From Bacteroidota bacterium (GTDB taxonomy: Bacteria > Bacteroidota > Bacteroidia > Bacteroidales > PUMT01), in assembly GCA_003567115.1 (NCBI GenBank), contig PXAP01000165.1, positions 1 through 9,982 on the forward strand: 9,982 nt of DNA, written 5' to 3'. How positions within the stretch are numbered: the first letter of the stretch is position 1; each line of letters opens with the position of its first letter. Below, in pieces: positions 1-6,684 of this stretch. The translations under genes were made by a program, and so were the position numbers. The notes under the pieces are model-generated. The model worked only from the letters and a program-made list of their open reading frames with translations, did no database searches and was not told the DNA's origin.

Positions 1-15
1 CAACGCTACCCTGAT

Positions 16-43
16 GGCTGTTATTATGACAGCTTAAACAGCC
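16..43. repeat. 7-bp inverted repeat downstream of nagB
   Basis: GGCTGTT (16-22) and AACAGCC (37-43) are exact reverse complements with a 14-nt loop, and GCTGT (17-21) can instead pair with ACAGC (29-33). It lies about 40 nt after the nagB stop. On the minus strand no T-run follows, so it is not a standard terminator, though it may stabilise the 3' end of the message. The window ends before anything further can be seen. Confidence 0.25.
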
Positions 44-81
44 AAAAATTTTCCTCTACACATAACAAGTGCCCTGGATTA

Positions 82-864
82 TTATTCCCCCTGCTTTATA
101 TTGCCCTCAAATGCATCTTTGTCAAGAAACAATGTCACATCATCATGTTTTCTTAAAATAGTTGCAGGGCAGGTTTCACTGATTTCTGAGTTTAAGGTAT
201 TATGTACAGCCCAGGCTTTACGCTTACCGGGTACTGTACAGCTTATGGTTTCACAACTCATAATAGCTGTTATTGTAAGGGTAATTGCTTTTTTGGGAAC
301 ATCATCAAGTGAAGAGAACCACCCTTCACCATATTGCTGTTTCCGGCATGCTTCATCCAGTTCAACAGCCTTAACCCATAAGGGGTCTTTGAAATCTGCC
401 ACCGGGGGATCATTGAAGGCTATGTGACCGTTTTCACCTATACCGATACAGGCAATATCGACAGGATGCTTTTTCAGCAGATTTTCGTATACCGCCATCT
501 CCTTTTCCAGGTTTTGAGAATCGCCGTTTATAAGATAAACTTTACCCGGCAAAACAATATCAAGTATGCGGTCCCTGAGGTAACGGCGAAAGCTTGCAGG
601 ATGCTGTTCAGAAATACCTATGTATTCATCAAGATGGAAAACAGTTATTTTATTCCAATCCAGATCTTTTTGTTTTAAAGCTTCCAGAAAAGAGAACTGT
701 GAAGTACCCGTGGCAAGTATAAGATTAGCCGAACCCTTTTTGCCGATAATTGAACTGAGACGGGATGCAGTGAAATCTGCAGCAGCCCGGCCCATCTCTG
801 TCTCACGTCCGTAAATTCTGACCCTGAGCTTATCTGCCTGTAATGACTTAAGAGGTTGTAACAT
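82..864 (-). CDS. nagB: Glucosamine-6-phosphate deaminase (NagB family)
   Basis: Cytosolic enzyme that isomerises and deaminates glucosamine-6-phosphate to fructose-6-phosphate and ammonia, the last step of GlcNAc catabolism before glycolysis. The 260 residues match the usual length. Visible motifs are a phosphate-binding ATGTS loop at 51-55, the HLDEY block at 77-81 whose Asp79 aligns with the E. coli proton-relay Asp72, and GIGENGHIAFNDP at 141-153 with the ring-opening His at 147. Against E. coli, Asn145 replaces Asp141 (as I recall also in B. subtilis NagB) and Asp152 replaces Glu148. The C-terminal part (DVPKKAITLT, 188-197) fits the family. It follows nagA on the same strand after 216 nt, wide enough for its own promoter. 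The start has no Shine-Dalgarno, only an AT-rich leader, as is normal in Bacteroidota. A galactosamine-6-phosphate deaminase is the main alternative, but the nagA neighbour favours the glucosamine form. Confidence 0.93.
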   Translation of the reverse strand: MLQPLKSLQADKLRVRIYGRETEMGRAAADFTASRLSSIIGKKGSANLILATGTSQFSFLEALKQKDLDWNKITVFHLDEYIGISEQHPASFRRYLRDRILDIVLPGKVYLINGDSQNLEKEMAVYENLLKKHPVDIACIGIGENGHIAFNDPPVADFKDPLWVKAVELDEACRKQQYGEGWFSSLDDVPKKAITLTITAIMSCETISCTVPGKRKAWAVHNTLNSEISETCPATILRKHDDVTLFLDKDAFEGNIKQGE

Positions 865-935
865 TGGATTATGGTTTAATTAAAAAATCAATAAAATATA
901 AATCTTTTAAACTAAGCTATAACTATTCAGATATT

Positions 936-976
936 ATTTAGTTCCGGATTTAACAATTGCATTTAAGTCCGGATTT
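936..976. repeat. Pair of 16-bp direct repeats upstream of nagB
   Basis: Plus-strand 936-951 (ATTTAGTTCCGGATTT) and 961-976 (ATTTAAGTCCGGATTT) match at 14 of 16 positions and start 25 bp apart. They lie 72 to 112 nt before the nagB start, inside the nagA-nagB gap. Tandem sites of this size and spacing suit an operator for a dimeric regulator, but no regulator gene is in the window. A 17-of-19 match to 937-955 also occurs at 2678-2696 inside the symporter gene. The rest of the 216-nt gap holds only AT-rich sequence and a short GGTTNY run at 977-994; I found no clear Bacteroidota promoter (TTG / TAnnTTTG). Confidence 0.4.
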
Positions 977-1080
977 GGTTGCGGTTCTGGTTCTGTCCCT
1001 CAATCTCCAATACTGGTTGCAGTCTTTATTCAATTGCCGGTATATTGCTTTTAATGTATCTTAATTTATCCTGCATATTA

Positions 1081-2247
1081 CTATTTCCGGCCATTCCATA
1101 CCGGCTTACCATTTTTATATACCCTGTAAATAACAATTCTGCCATCTTTGATGTTAAACAGTACAAAGTCACCGCTTCTGCTGACTGCCTGCCGGTTTTC
1201 ATATCCCAGTAACTTTGCCGGACCGACCGATGCCATATACCAGGCCCTTCCGGTATCAGCAAGTTTTTTACTTATCAGGTACTGTACATTTTCTGTTAAA
1301 AGCTTTGTAGCACCTGCCAGCAATCCCCCGCTCCCTTTTATACTCAGTCTCCCGTCTTCTTCCAGAACCACTTCATTTCCAATATGGGTTTCATATATAC
1401 CCGCGGTCAAGCCGGAAAAGTGGGTTGCATCACTTACCAGGATAGTTTTTTTCTTTTTTGTCTTTAACACCACCCGGATAAAAGAATCGGGAAGATGAAA
1501 ACCGTCGGCAATGATGCTGGCATAAAGTCTGTCCTCTGCCAGCTGATCCCATATAATATTGGGATGCCTTGGTATCATAAGCGGAAGGGAATTCCCCAGA
1601 TGGGAAGACAAGCCGGCTCCGGCTTCCACGGCTGCCTGAACCTGACGTGTGTCTGCCCGGGAATGTGCTATTGCCACAAGAAGACCTTCCTGTTTACCCC
1701 TTTTAATGAAATCAACTGCATTATCCCATTCGGGAGAAAGGCTTATAATCCTTACCCTGTTTCCCGAAGCCCTTTGAAAACTACAGAACAGATCCCAGTC
1801 AGGTGCCATGACATAACTCTTTTTATGAGCACCCCTGTAACCATCAGATCGGGATATAAACGGGCCCTCCAGGTGTATTCCGCCAATACATTGATCCAGC
1901 AATGGTTGTGCAAGGCATGCTTTGTCAATTGCCGACAGGATCTGCCGGGTATTGTGTACGGAATTGGTAATAACTGTTGGGAAAAATTCAGTAACCCCCA
2001 TACCAAGAAGATATTTTGTGGCGGAAAGCAGGCCTTCATCATTCAGAGAGGTATCATTGAAATCAACCCCGTTCACTCCGTTAATATGCAAATCTATAAG
2101 TCCGGGACCGATAAAGGGCATATCTTCCCGGCTGATTTTGGCAGAACTCTGCTCCGTAAAAGAATCAGACTCTTTACTATATTTTAATATCTTGTCATTT
2201 ATGCAATCTCTTGCGATTATCATACTATTTCCTGTCAGCCTTATCAT
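1081..2247 (-). CDS. nagA: N-acetylglucosamine-6-phosphate deacetylase
   Basis: Amidohydrolase-superfamily enzyme that removes acetate from GlcNAc-6-phosphate in the cytosol, giving the NagB substrate. Residues in order: PGLIDLHING (48-57), metal ligand Glu127 in HLEGPF, His195 in AHS, His216 in SHLGN, His251 in DGFHL and the catalytic Asp273 in VSDA. The positions of the last four coincide with my recollection of E. coli NagA, as do Asn219 and Arg227. The first metal motif is HxN, between the HxH of binuclear members and the QxN of E. coli, and the region after His216 (LGNSLPLMIPRH) is divergent, so this belongs to a side branch. Length (388 aa) is normal. It starts 30 nt after the symporter stop, so the two are probably cotranscribed. 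An in-frame ATG at 2223 has an AGGAAA sequence upstream and would give a 380-residue form; I kept 2247 because the family N-terminus needs the extra strand. Confidence 0.9.
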   Translation of the reverse strand: MIRLTGNSMIIARDCINDKILKYSKESDSFTEQSSAKISREDMPFIGPGLIDLHINGVNGVDFNDTSLNDEGLLSATKYLLGMGVTEFFPTVITNSVHNTRQILSAIDKACLAQPLLDQCIGGIHLEGPFISRSDGYRGAHKKSYVMAPDWDLFCSFQRASGNRVRIISLSPEWDNAVDFIKRGKQEGLLVAIAHSRADTRQVQAAVEAGAGLSSHLGNSLPLMIPRHPNIIWDQLAEDRLYASIIADGFHLPDSFIRVVLKTKKKKTILVSDATHFSGLTAGIYETHIGNEVVLEEDGRLSIKGSGGLLAGATKLLTENVQYLISKKLADTGRAWYMASVGPAKLLGYENRQAVSRSGDFVLFNIKDGRIVIYRVYKNGKPVWNGRK

Positions 2248-2277
2248 TGCATATTATACCGTTAATTACAACTATGG

Positions 2278-3750
2278 TTATGACCGGAATTTAATTGAAT
2301 CCAGCATTTCCTGTACTCTCCCGGGAACCGGCTTCTTAATGTTCAGCAGTCCCATTATCACATATGTCAGGGTTGAGACCATAACGGGCAGGGCAACAGA
2401 GAGTGCAAGAATGTCAATCGGAAATATCCTGGTTATAATAAAAGTGATAAAACCAAGGACAATTGAAGTTATTGCCGCTGCTGATCCGCACCTGGCAAAT
2501 AAAGGCAGCATTCCGAACAACATAGGTATGGCGACAGGCCCCACAAGGGCACCAAACCATTCAACAATCAATCCCAGTACACCTCCAAAATACTGAAATT
2601 GCGAGGCTATTATAATTGTTCCCAGAGTAAATGAAAAAGTTGTTGTTCGTGCAATTCTCAATGAAATTGTACTCTTTTTAAGTTTCGGATTTAACATAGG
2701 AAGAATATCACGGGTTATCACTGCCGAAATGGTATTAATATCGGATGATGTCATTGACATGGTGTTGGCAAACAGTGATGCAAGAACCAGACCTATAATT
2801 CCCACCGGTAACAACTTCAGCGTCAGTAATCCGTAGGACTGGGTGGGGTCCTCCAGTCCGGGCAGCAGTACCGGTGCAGCCCACATGGGTACAAACAGGA
2901 TCAGAGGCCATATAAGATATAAAGTTCCTGACAGGTAAGCTGCTTTTGAAGATTGTTTTTCATCGGTTGAAGATATATACCGTGTGGCCAGGTTCCATGT
3001 TCCCCCGTTATAACTAAGGAAATTTATAAACAGGAAAGTAAGGGCAAACCAAAAGGTGTATGGCTCACTGAAAGGTTGCGAATGCTCTTCAGGAAGGAGT
3101 TCCCAGAAAGTGAACAATTCGCCGGGGCCTCCAAGATAGATCACCACCGCCACAAACATTATTATTCCGGCAACAAGCTGCACAATGAACTGGGCAAAAT
3201 CGGTCAGTATTACCGCCCATAAACCTCCGTAGGTGACATATATCAGAGAGACGCCACCTGCTATCAATATCCCCGCTATGATTGACAACCCGGTAAAAAC
3301 ATTAAGCAAAACCGCAATAGCAGCCCATTTTGCTGCCACATCAAAAAGCTTCAGAATCACACCGCTCCATGCCATAATCTGCTGTGAAGTTAAATTATAC
3401 CGGTTTATAAGGTATTCAAGCGGAGACTGAATACTATGCCTCTGCCTCAGCCTGACCCACAGAACAGGAAAAAGCTTTGCAGAAAAAACAACGGCAATAC
3501 CAATGGTGAAGGCCCACCAGAAATATAAGGAAAGACCATGTGTATATGCAAGTCCGGCATATGCAACAAATACTGCGCCGCTATAACCTGATACATGGTG
3601 CGAGATGCCGGACAGCCACCAGGGAAGTTTTCCCCCGGCAACAAAATAATCTTCAAGGTTCTTATTCTTAACCCATGACCAAAGTCCGATAACAATCATT
3701 AATAAAAAGAATAATGCAATGACAAAAAAGTCAAGTATGCTTAATCCCAT
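2278..3750 (-). CDS. Sodium/solute symporter (SSS family), probable sugar or amino-sugar carrier
   Basis: Inner-membrane secondary transporter of the SSS family (LeuT fold) that would import an organic solute with sodium. The 490 residues form about 13 hydrophobic segments, beginning at 5-25. Family marks are the YFVAGGKLPWW block (35-45), TYGGLWAVILTDFAQ (173-187), and the region FANTMSMTSSDINTISA (328-344), whose Ser/Thr residues correspond to the sodium-binding helix of this fold. The protein is complete, with a short soluble tail. The cargo cannot be read from the sequence; nagA 30 nt downstream suggests GlcNAc or a related amino sugar, and sialic acid is possible since some SSS carriers import it. 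The 143-nt gap upstream separates it from the exported oxidoreductase. Its start at 3750 precedes the first membrane helix directly, with an A-rich leader and no Shine-Dalgarno. Confidence 0.88.
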   Translation of the reverse strand: MGLSILDFFVIALFFLLMIVIGLWSWVKNKNLEDYFVAGGKLPWWLSGISHHVSGYSGAVFVAYAGLAYTHGLSLYFWWAFTIGIAVVFSAKLFPVLWVRLRQRHSIQSPLEYLINRYNLTSQQIMAWSGVILKLFDVAAKWAAIAVLLNVFTGLSIIAGILIAGGVSLIYVTYGGLWAVILTDFAQFIVQLVAGIIMFVAVVIYLGGPGELFTFWELLPEEHSQPFSEPYTFWFALTFLFINFLSYNGGTWNLATRYISSTDEKQSSKAAYLSGTLYLIWPLILFVPMWAAPVLLPGLEDPTQSYGLLTLKLLPVGIIGLVLASLFANTMSMTSSDINTISAVITRDILPMLNPKLKKSTISLRIARTTTFSFTLGTIIIASQFQYFGGVLGLIVEWFGALVGPVAIPMLFGMLPLFARCGSAAAITSIVLGFITFIITRIFPIDILALSVALPVMVSTLTYVIMGLLNIKKPVPGRVQEMLDSIKFRS

Positions 3751-3893
3751 AATTCTTAATTTAATTTATAAAAAGTGGTTTACCTGGCCCGGCCGGTATT
3801 AAGTCAGATCAGATGTTTGATTCTACTATCGCTGACTGGTAAAATAATGAATTCAATTAGATAATTGGGGCTCAACACTTTGGCAGTTCATTA
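3751..3893. other. Gap between oxidoreductase and symporter genes
   Basis: This 143-nt gap holds an imperfect GC-rich palindrome at 3781-3798 (TACC...GGTA around CCGGCCGG) about 30-50 nt before the symporter start, and a 6-bp inverted repeat AGTCAG/CTGACT (3802-3807 and 3832-3837). Neither is followed by a T-run, so they are not terminators. The palindrome could be an operator or a leader structure; nothing in the sequence decides this. No small gene is evident. Confidence 0.25.
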
Positions 3894-4925
3894 TTACTTT
3901 ACAGACTCACGTGCCATATCCAGTACTTCTTCGATCTGAACAGGCTGTCCTCCCCTGCGTTTACTTTCATCTGCTGCTTCCATGAATGCAAATAATTCTA
4001 TAGTCTCTTCGGGACTTACGGGGGGAATACCGGTTCTGAAAAACCTGATTATCTCTGTCACAAGTGGCCGGTATCCTGTATAGGGTCCGATTTCCGTTAT
4101 CCCATCTTCCCCAAAGGCATTTCCTCCAAATCCTGTTCTTCCTTTCCTGATTCCACGGAAAGTACCCAGTCGCCCGTCATCCCAGGTACCAACGACAATA
4201 TCACTGTCGGGCTGATAAACCCTTACAACCTCATTGCAACCTGTTCCCATAACTGTAAATAAGGTCTCAACACCATGCACTCCATACCAGAACAAATCAG
4301 GATGAGAGGGCTCAATTGCGGCAGGGCTGAAAGTATCTGCACCCAGAACCCTTCCTATCAGTTCACCATTTCTGAGTTGATAGGTGTTCTCGGACCAGCG
4401 GAGGGAGGATGAAGAAAAAACAGGGACATTATATTGCCCGGCAGACCTGTAAATTGCAACTGTATCTGAAAGTGATCCGGCAACGGGCTTATCGATAAAC
4501 ACGGTTTTTCCGGCTTCAAAAACCTTCAGGGACTGTTCCAGGTGCAGATTACCATCATTTGTTTCCAGAAGCACCACATCAACCATATTTAACAAGCTTT
4601 CCAATGAATCAACTACCTCCACTCCCATCTCTTTTATATCTTCAATGTATCCGGGGATCCTGGAATAGCTTGATTCTATAGTCCGGCTTCCATAGGGATA
4701 TGCGGCAACAACACTGTAACCTTTCATATCCTCATCATAAGGATCATTTATTAGCCTGGTAAATGCAATACTGTGAGATGTATCCAGGCCAATTATACCT
4801 ACCCTGACATCATCAGCAGAAAACGCATTCGAAAAAGAAGAAAAAGCAGTGGAACCTAATCCCAGTGAAAGGCCGGTAGCGGCCGATCTTTTGAGAAAAT
4901 CCCTGCGGTTGAGTTTAGACTGCAT
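3894..4925 (-). CDS. Tat-exported Gfo/Idh/MocA-family oxidoreductase (GLDTSH type)
   Basis: Predicted periplasmic NAD(P)-dependent sugar oxidoreductase or related enzyme of 343 residues. Residues 7-12 (RRDFLK) followed by a small-residue hydrophobic stretch to about 37 form a typical Tat signal, so the protein would fold and bind its cofactor before export, as glucose-fructose oxidoreductase does. The Rossmann fold starts at 40-51 with GIIGLDTSH, where DTSH replaces the usual GxxA/G ending of the dinucleotide loop. The catalytic-lysine motif is DKP (145-147) rather than EKP, with His217 in WYGVHGVE as the likely partner. The protein is shorter than the neighbouring Tat oxidoreductase and clearly from another subfamily. 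It lies 205 nt after that gene and 143 nt before the symporter gene. Substrate unknown; an amino sugar or glycoside is only suggested by nagA/nagB downstream. A noncatalytic or lyase-like role cannot be excluded. Confidence 0.85.
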   Translation of the reverse strand: MQSKLNRRDFLKRSAATGLSLGLGSTAFSSFSNAFSADDVRVGIIGLDTSHSIAFTRLINDPYDEDMKGYSVVAAYPYGSRTIESSYSRIPGYIEDIKEMGVEVVDSLESLLNMVDVVLLETNDGNLHLEQSLKVFEAGKTVFIDKPVAGSLSDTVAIYRSAGQYNVPVFSSSSLRWSENTYQLRNGELIGRVLGADTFSPAAIEPSHPDLFWYGVHGVETLFTVMGTGCNEVVRVYQPDSDIVVGTWDDGRLGTFRGIRKGRTGFGGNAFGEDGITEIGPYTGYRPLVTEIIRFFRTGIPPVSPEETIELFAFMEAADESKRRGGQPVQIEEVLDMARESVK

Positions 4926-5043
4926 AATAGCTTTGAATTAAATTATACCCCAGGCCTTAAATATTGCAAAAATGAATATAAATACTGCTTTACAGGCAGG
5001 GTACAAGGGTTTAAAAATAAATTTTTTATAATACCTTTCCGTC

Positions 5044-5072
5044 ATGATAATGAGGTTTATCCTGCTTATCAT
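5044..5072. repeat. 7-bp inverted repeat upstream of the shorter oxidoreductase gene
   Basis: ATGATAA (5044-5050) and TTATCAT (5066-5072) are exact reverse complements separated by 15 nt, about 120-147 nt before the start at 4925. The arms are AT-rich and no T-run follows on either side. It could be an operator; the same composition makes chance occurrence plausible. Confidence 0.2.
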
Positions 5073-5090
5073 AATTCAGGTTTAATGTTT

Positions 5091-5118
5091 AAACAACCTT
5101 TTGGTTATTATCCAAAGG
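5091..5118 (-). terminator. Weak terminator-like hairpin after the longer oxidoreductase gene
   Basis: Thirteen nucleotides past the stop of the gene at 5131-6462, the minus strand reads CCTTTGG, a 7-nt loop, CCAAAAGG (one bulged A), then TTGTTT. This is the shape of an intrinsic terminator with a short stem of four GC and three AT pairs. It may attenuate rather than stop transcription into the following oxidoreductase gene. Confidence 0.4.
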
Positions 5119-5130
5119 CCTGCCTTTTTA

Positions 5131-6462
5131 TCATACTTCAGGTTCCCACCCGGGCTCGTAATACCTTCTCCATAATCTCATTGCCTCATTATCTCCTAAT
5201 ATTTTACCATTTGAGGGATCACAGTTTATTGATCTTCCTGTTCTGTGGGCAATGTTTCCGAGATGACACAACAACACACTCTTGTTCGCATCATGAAAAT
5301 CGGACCGGGGTATTTTTCCCGTACGGATAGCATCGGCAAAATCCAGAATATGATCGGCATCCATGCCAAGACCCGGGCCCGTCAAATCAATTATACTCTC
5401 ACTTTCAGAGGTAACTTTTTTGATCTCGTTATTGTCATTGTCATAAACAACATAATCATTGTTGCTTATTACCATAGTTCCCTGCTCACTATGAAAAGAA
5501 AGAGCTGCGCCCAGTCCTTCTATAGGCCTTCTGTTACAGCTTCTGCCCTCCCATGAAATGGTTTTGTTTTCGGCAAAGTCATAAACAGTAACCTGGGTAT
5601 CGGGTGTCTCCCAGTCGTCCTGATAAGCGTAGCGGCCTCCATGGGAACTTACTTTAACCGGATAATCAACCTCCAGTCCCAACCTGGCAAGATCAATAAA
5701 ATGGGTGCCGTTATTGAGCAACTCACCAGTCCCCCAATGCCAGAACCAGTGCCAGTTGTAATGAATAAGATTATCCCTGTAGGGGCGCCTGGGTGCAGGG
5801 CCCTGCCAGAGATCATAATCCAGGCCTTCGGGAACGGGAACTTCTTTGCCAAACCCGATCGGAGCCCTGTTGGCGCCGTACCAGGTTCTGGAAAAATGAG
5901 GTGTGCCAATTATTCCTGATTTAAGATCCCTTAAGGCACCCATAACAACGGCCCATGATCTGCGCTGATTGCCCATTTGAACAACTCTGCCATATTTTCC
6001 TGCCGCCTCTGAGACAAGCTCTCCTTCATATGGGTTATGGCTGCCGGGCTTTTCCAGGTATACATGCTTGCCGGCCTGCATAGCCAAAATTGCAGCAGGT
6101 GCGTGCCAGTGATCGGGCATTGCTATCACCACAGCATCGACCGACCTGTCATCCAGAATGGTTCTGAAATCCCTGACGCTTCCTGGTTCTTCCGACTGGC
6201 CGGCATTTCTGACTGCTGCCACTCCGTTAGCCAAAGCTTCATCATCAACATCGCAGATGTAGGCTACATCAATTCCGGGGCTGTTTGCAAATCCTCTGGC
6301 AAGTGCAGCGCCTCTGGAGTTTGTGCCCAATACAGCTACCCTTATCGTATCACTGGCAGAAAACCTTCCAAATACTGATAAATTGTTGCCAGCTAAAAGA
6401 CCTATACCGGCAGTCGAAATAGCAGCTTTTTTAATAAAATCTCTACGCCTGTAATTTTGCAT
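5131..6462 (-). CDS. Tat-exported Gfo/Idh/MocA-family oxidoreductase (EKP type)
   Basis: Predicted periplasmic NAD(P)-binding oxidoreductase of 443 residues. An N-terminal Tat signal shows RRRDFIKK (5-12) and a hydrophobic stretch to about 36. The Rossmann domain starts at 40 with VAVLGTNSRG (42-51); the family's catalytic EKP lies at 137-139 inside GKHVYLEKPGSHNP, followed by QMGNQRRS (162-169). The C-terminal substrate domain carries WHWGTGELLNNGTHFID (241-257), with His254 in the position of the family's catalytic histidine. This pattern is common among exported oxidoreductases of Bacteroidota and Planctomycetota whose substrates are mostly unknown; many act on sugars, polyols or glycosides. 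It lacks features I associate with GH109 N-acetylgalactosaminidases, so I do not assign that activity. It is first in the downstream block, 222 nt after the glycosyltransferase gene, and probably has its own promoter, though none was recognisable. Confidence 0.88.
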   Translation of the reverse strand: MQNYRRRDFIKKAAISTAGIGLLAGNNLSVFGRFSASDTIRVAVLGTNSRGAALARGFANSPGIDVAYICDVDDEALANGVAAVRNAGQSEEPGSVRDFRTILDDRSVDAVVIAMPDHWHAPAAILAMQAGKHVYLEKPGSHNPYEGELVSEAAGKYGRVVQMGNQRRSWAVVMGALRDLKSGIIGTPHFSRTWYGANRAPIGFGKEVPVPEGLDYDLWQGPAPRRPYRDNLIHYNWHWFWHWGTGELLNNGTHFIDLARLGLEVDYPVKVSSHGGRYAYQDDWETPDTQVTVYDFAENKTISWEGRSCNRRPIEGLGAALSFHSEQGTMVISNNDYVVYDNDNNEIKKVTSESESIIDLTGPGLGMDADHILDFADAIRTGKIPRSDFHDANKSVLLCHLGNIAHRTGRSINCDPSNGKILGDNEAMRLWRRYYEPGWEPEV

Positions 6463-6496
6463 GGTAAAAAATATTTTGGTTATAAATTGGTCGCTT

Positions 6497-6522
6497 CCCG
6501 GAAAGAGGAATCATTGTCCGGG
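6497..6522. repeat. GC-rich inverted repeat in the leader of the EKP-type oxidoreductase gene
   Basis: CCCGG (6497-6501) and CCGGG (6518-6522) pair across a 16-nt loop, 35 to 60 nt before the start codon at 6462. It stands out in an otherwise AT-rich leader and may be an operator or leader stem. No T-run follows on the minus strand. Confidence 0.2.
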
Positions 6523-6539
6523 TTTATCCGGCAATATAC

Positions 6540-6571
6540 AAAAAAAATTGGCTACATCTTTTTTAAAAGCC
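6540..6571 (-). terminator. Possible terminator closing the mtaB-to-glycosyltransferase unit
   Basis: On the minus strand GGCT, a 14-nt loop and AGCC (6571-6550) are followed by AA and a run of eight T (6547-6540). The stem is only 4 bp, so strength is doubtful, but the uninterrupted T-run and the position about 110 nt after the glycosyltransferase stop and 80 nt before the next start fit the end of a transcription unit. Confidence 0.35.
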
Positions 6572-6604
6572 GATAATCCTCACCGCAAGTATTCATATCA
6601 GCAG

Positions 6605-6665
6605 ATCTGACTATTAATGTTTCAGGCGGTATACATATTAACGGATGCATACAGGGAGGTCAGAT
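6605..6665. repeat. Nested inverted repeats just after the glycosyltransferase stop
   Basis: Outer arms ATCTGAC (6605-6611) and GTCAGAT (6659-6665) are exact; inside them GTATACAT (6629-6636) and ATGCATAC (6645-6652) pair at 7 of 8 positions around an 8-nt loop. The internal loop is lopsided (17 and 6 nt). It could be a structured 3' untranslated region; chance is not excluded. Confidence 0.2.
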
Positions 6666-6684
6666 TTCGGACAGGACTAAAAAT

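Noticed and set aside
977..994. GGTTNY hexamer run as a microsatellite or CRISPR-like repeat
   Set aside because: Only three imperfect units, too few and too short to call an array.
1026..1074. A 16-codon minus-strand frame after nagA as a small gene
   Set aside because: It is the tail of a longer frame that overlaps nagA, has no ribosome-binding signal, and is too short to support.
1495..2596. Long plus-strand open frames (1495-2187 and 1922-2596) opposite nagA and the symporter gene
   Set aside because: They lie antisense to genes with strong family motifs, carry no recognisable domain, and have compositions expected of a complementary-strand frame.
3781..3798. GC-rich palindrome before the symporter as a terminator
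   Set aside because: No T-run follows on either strand and the centre cannot form a normal loop; it is noted only as part of the gap.
5131..6462. GH109 NAD-dependent N-acetylgalactosaminidase identity for the EKP-type Tat oxidoreductase
   Set aside because: The Tat signal and amino-sugar context are suggestive, but the EKPGSHNP and QMGNQRRS motifs match the general exported oxidoreductase group rather than what I recall of GH109.
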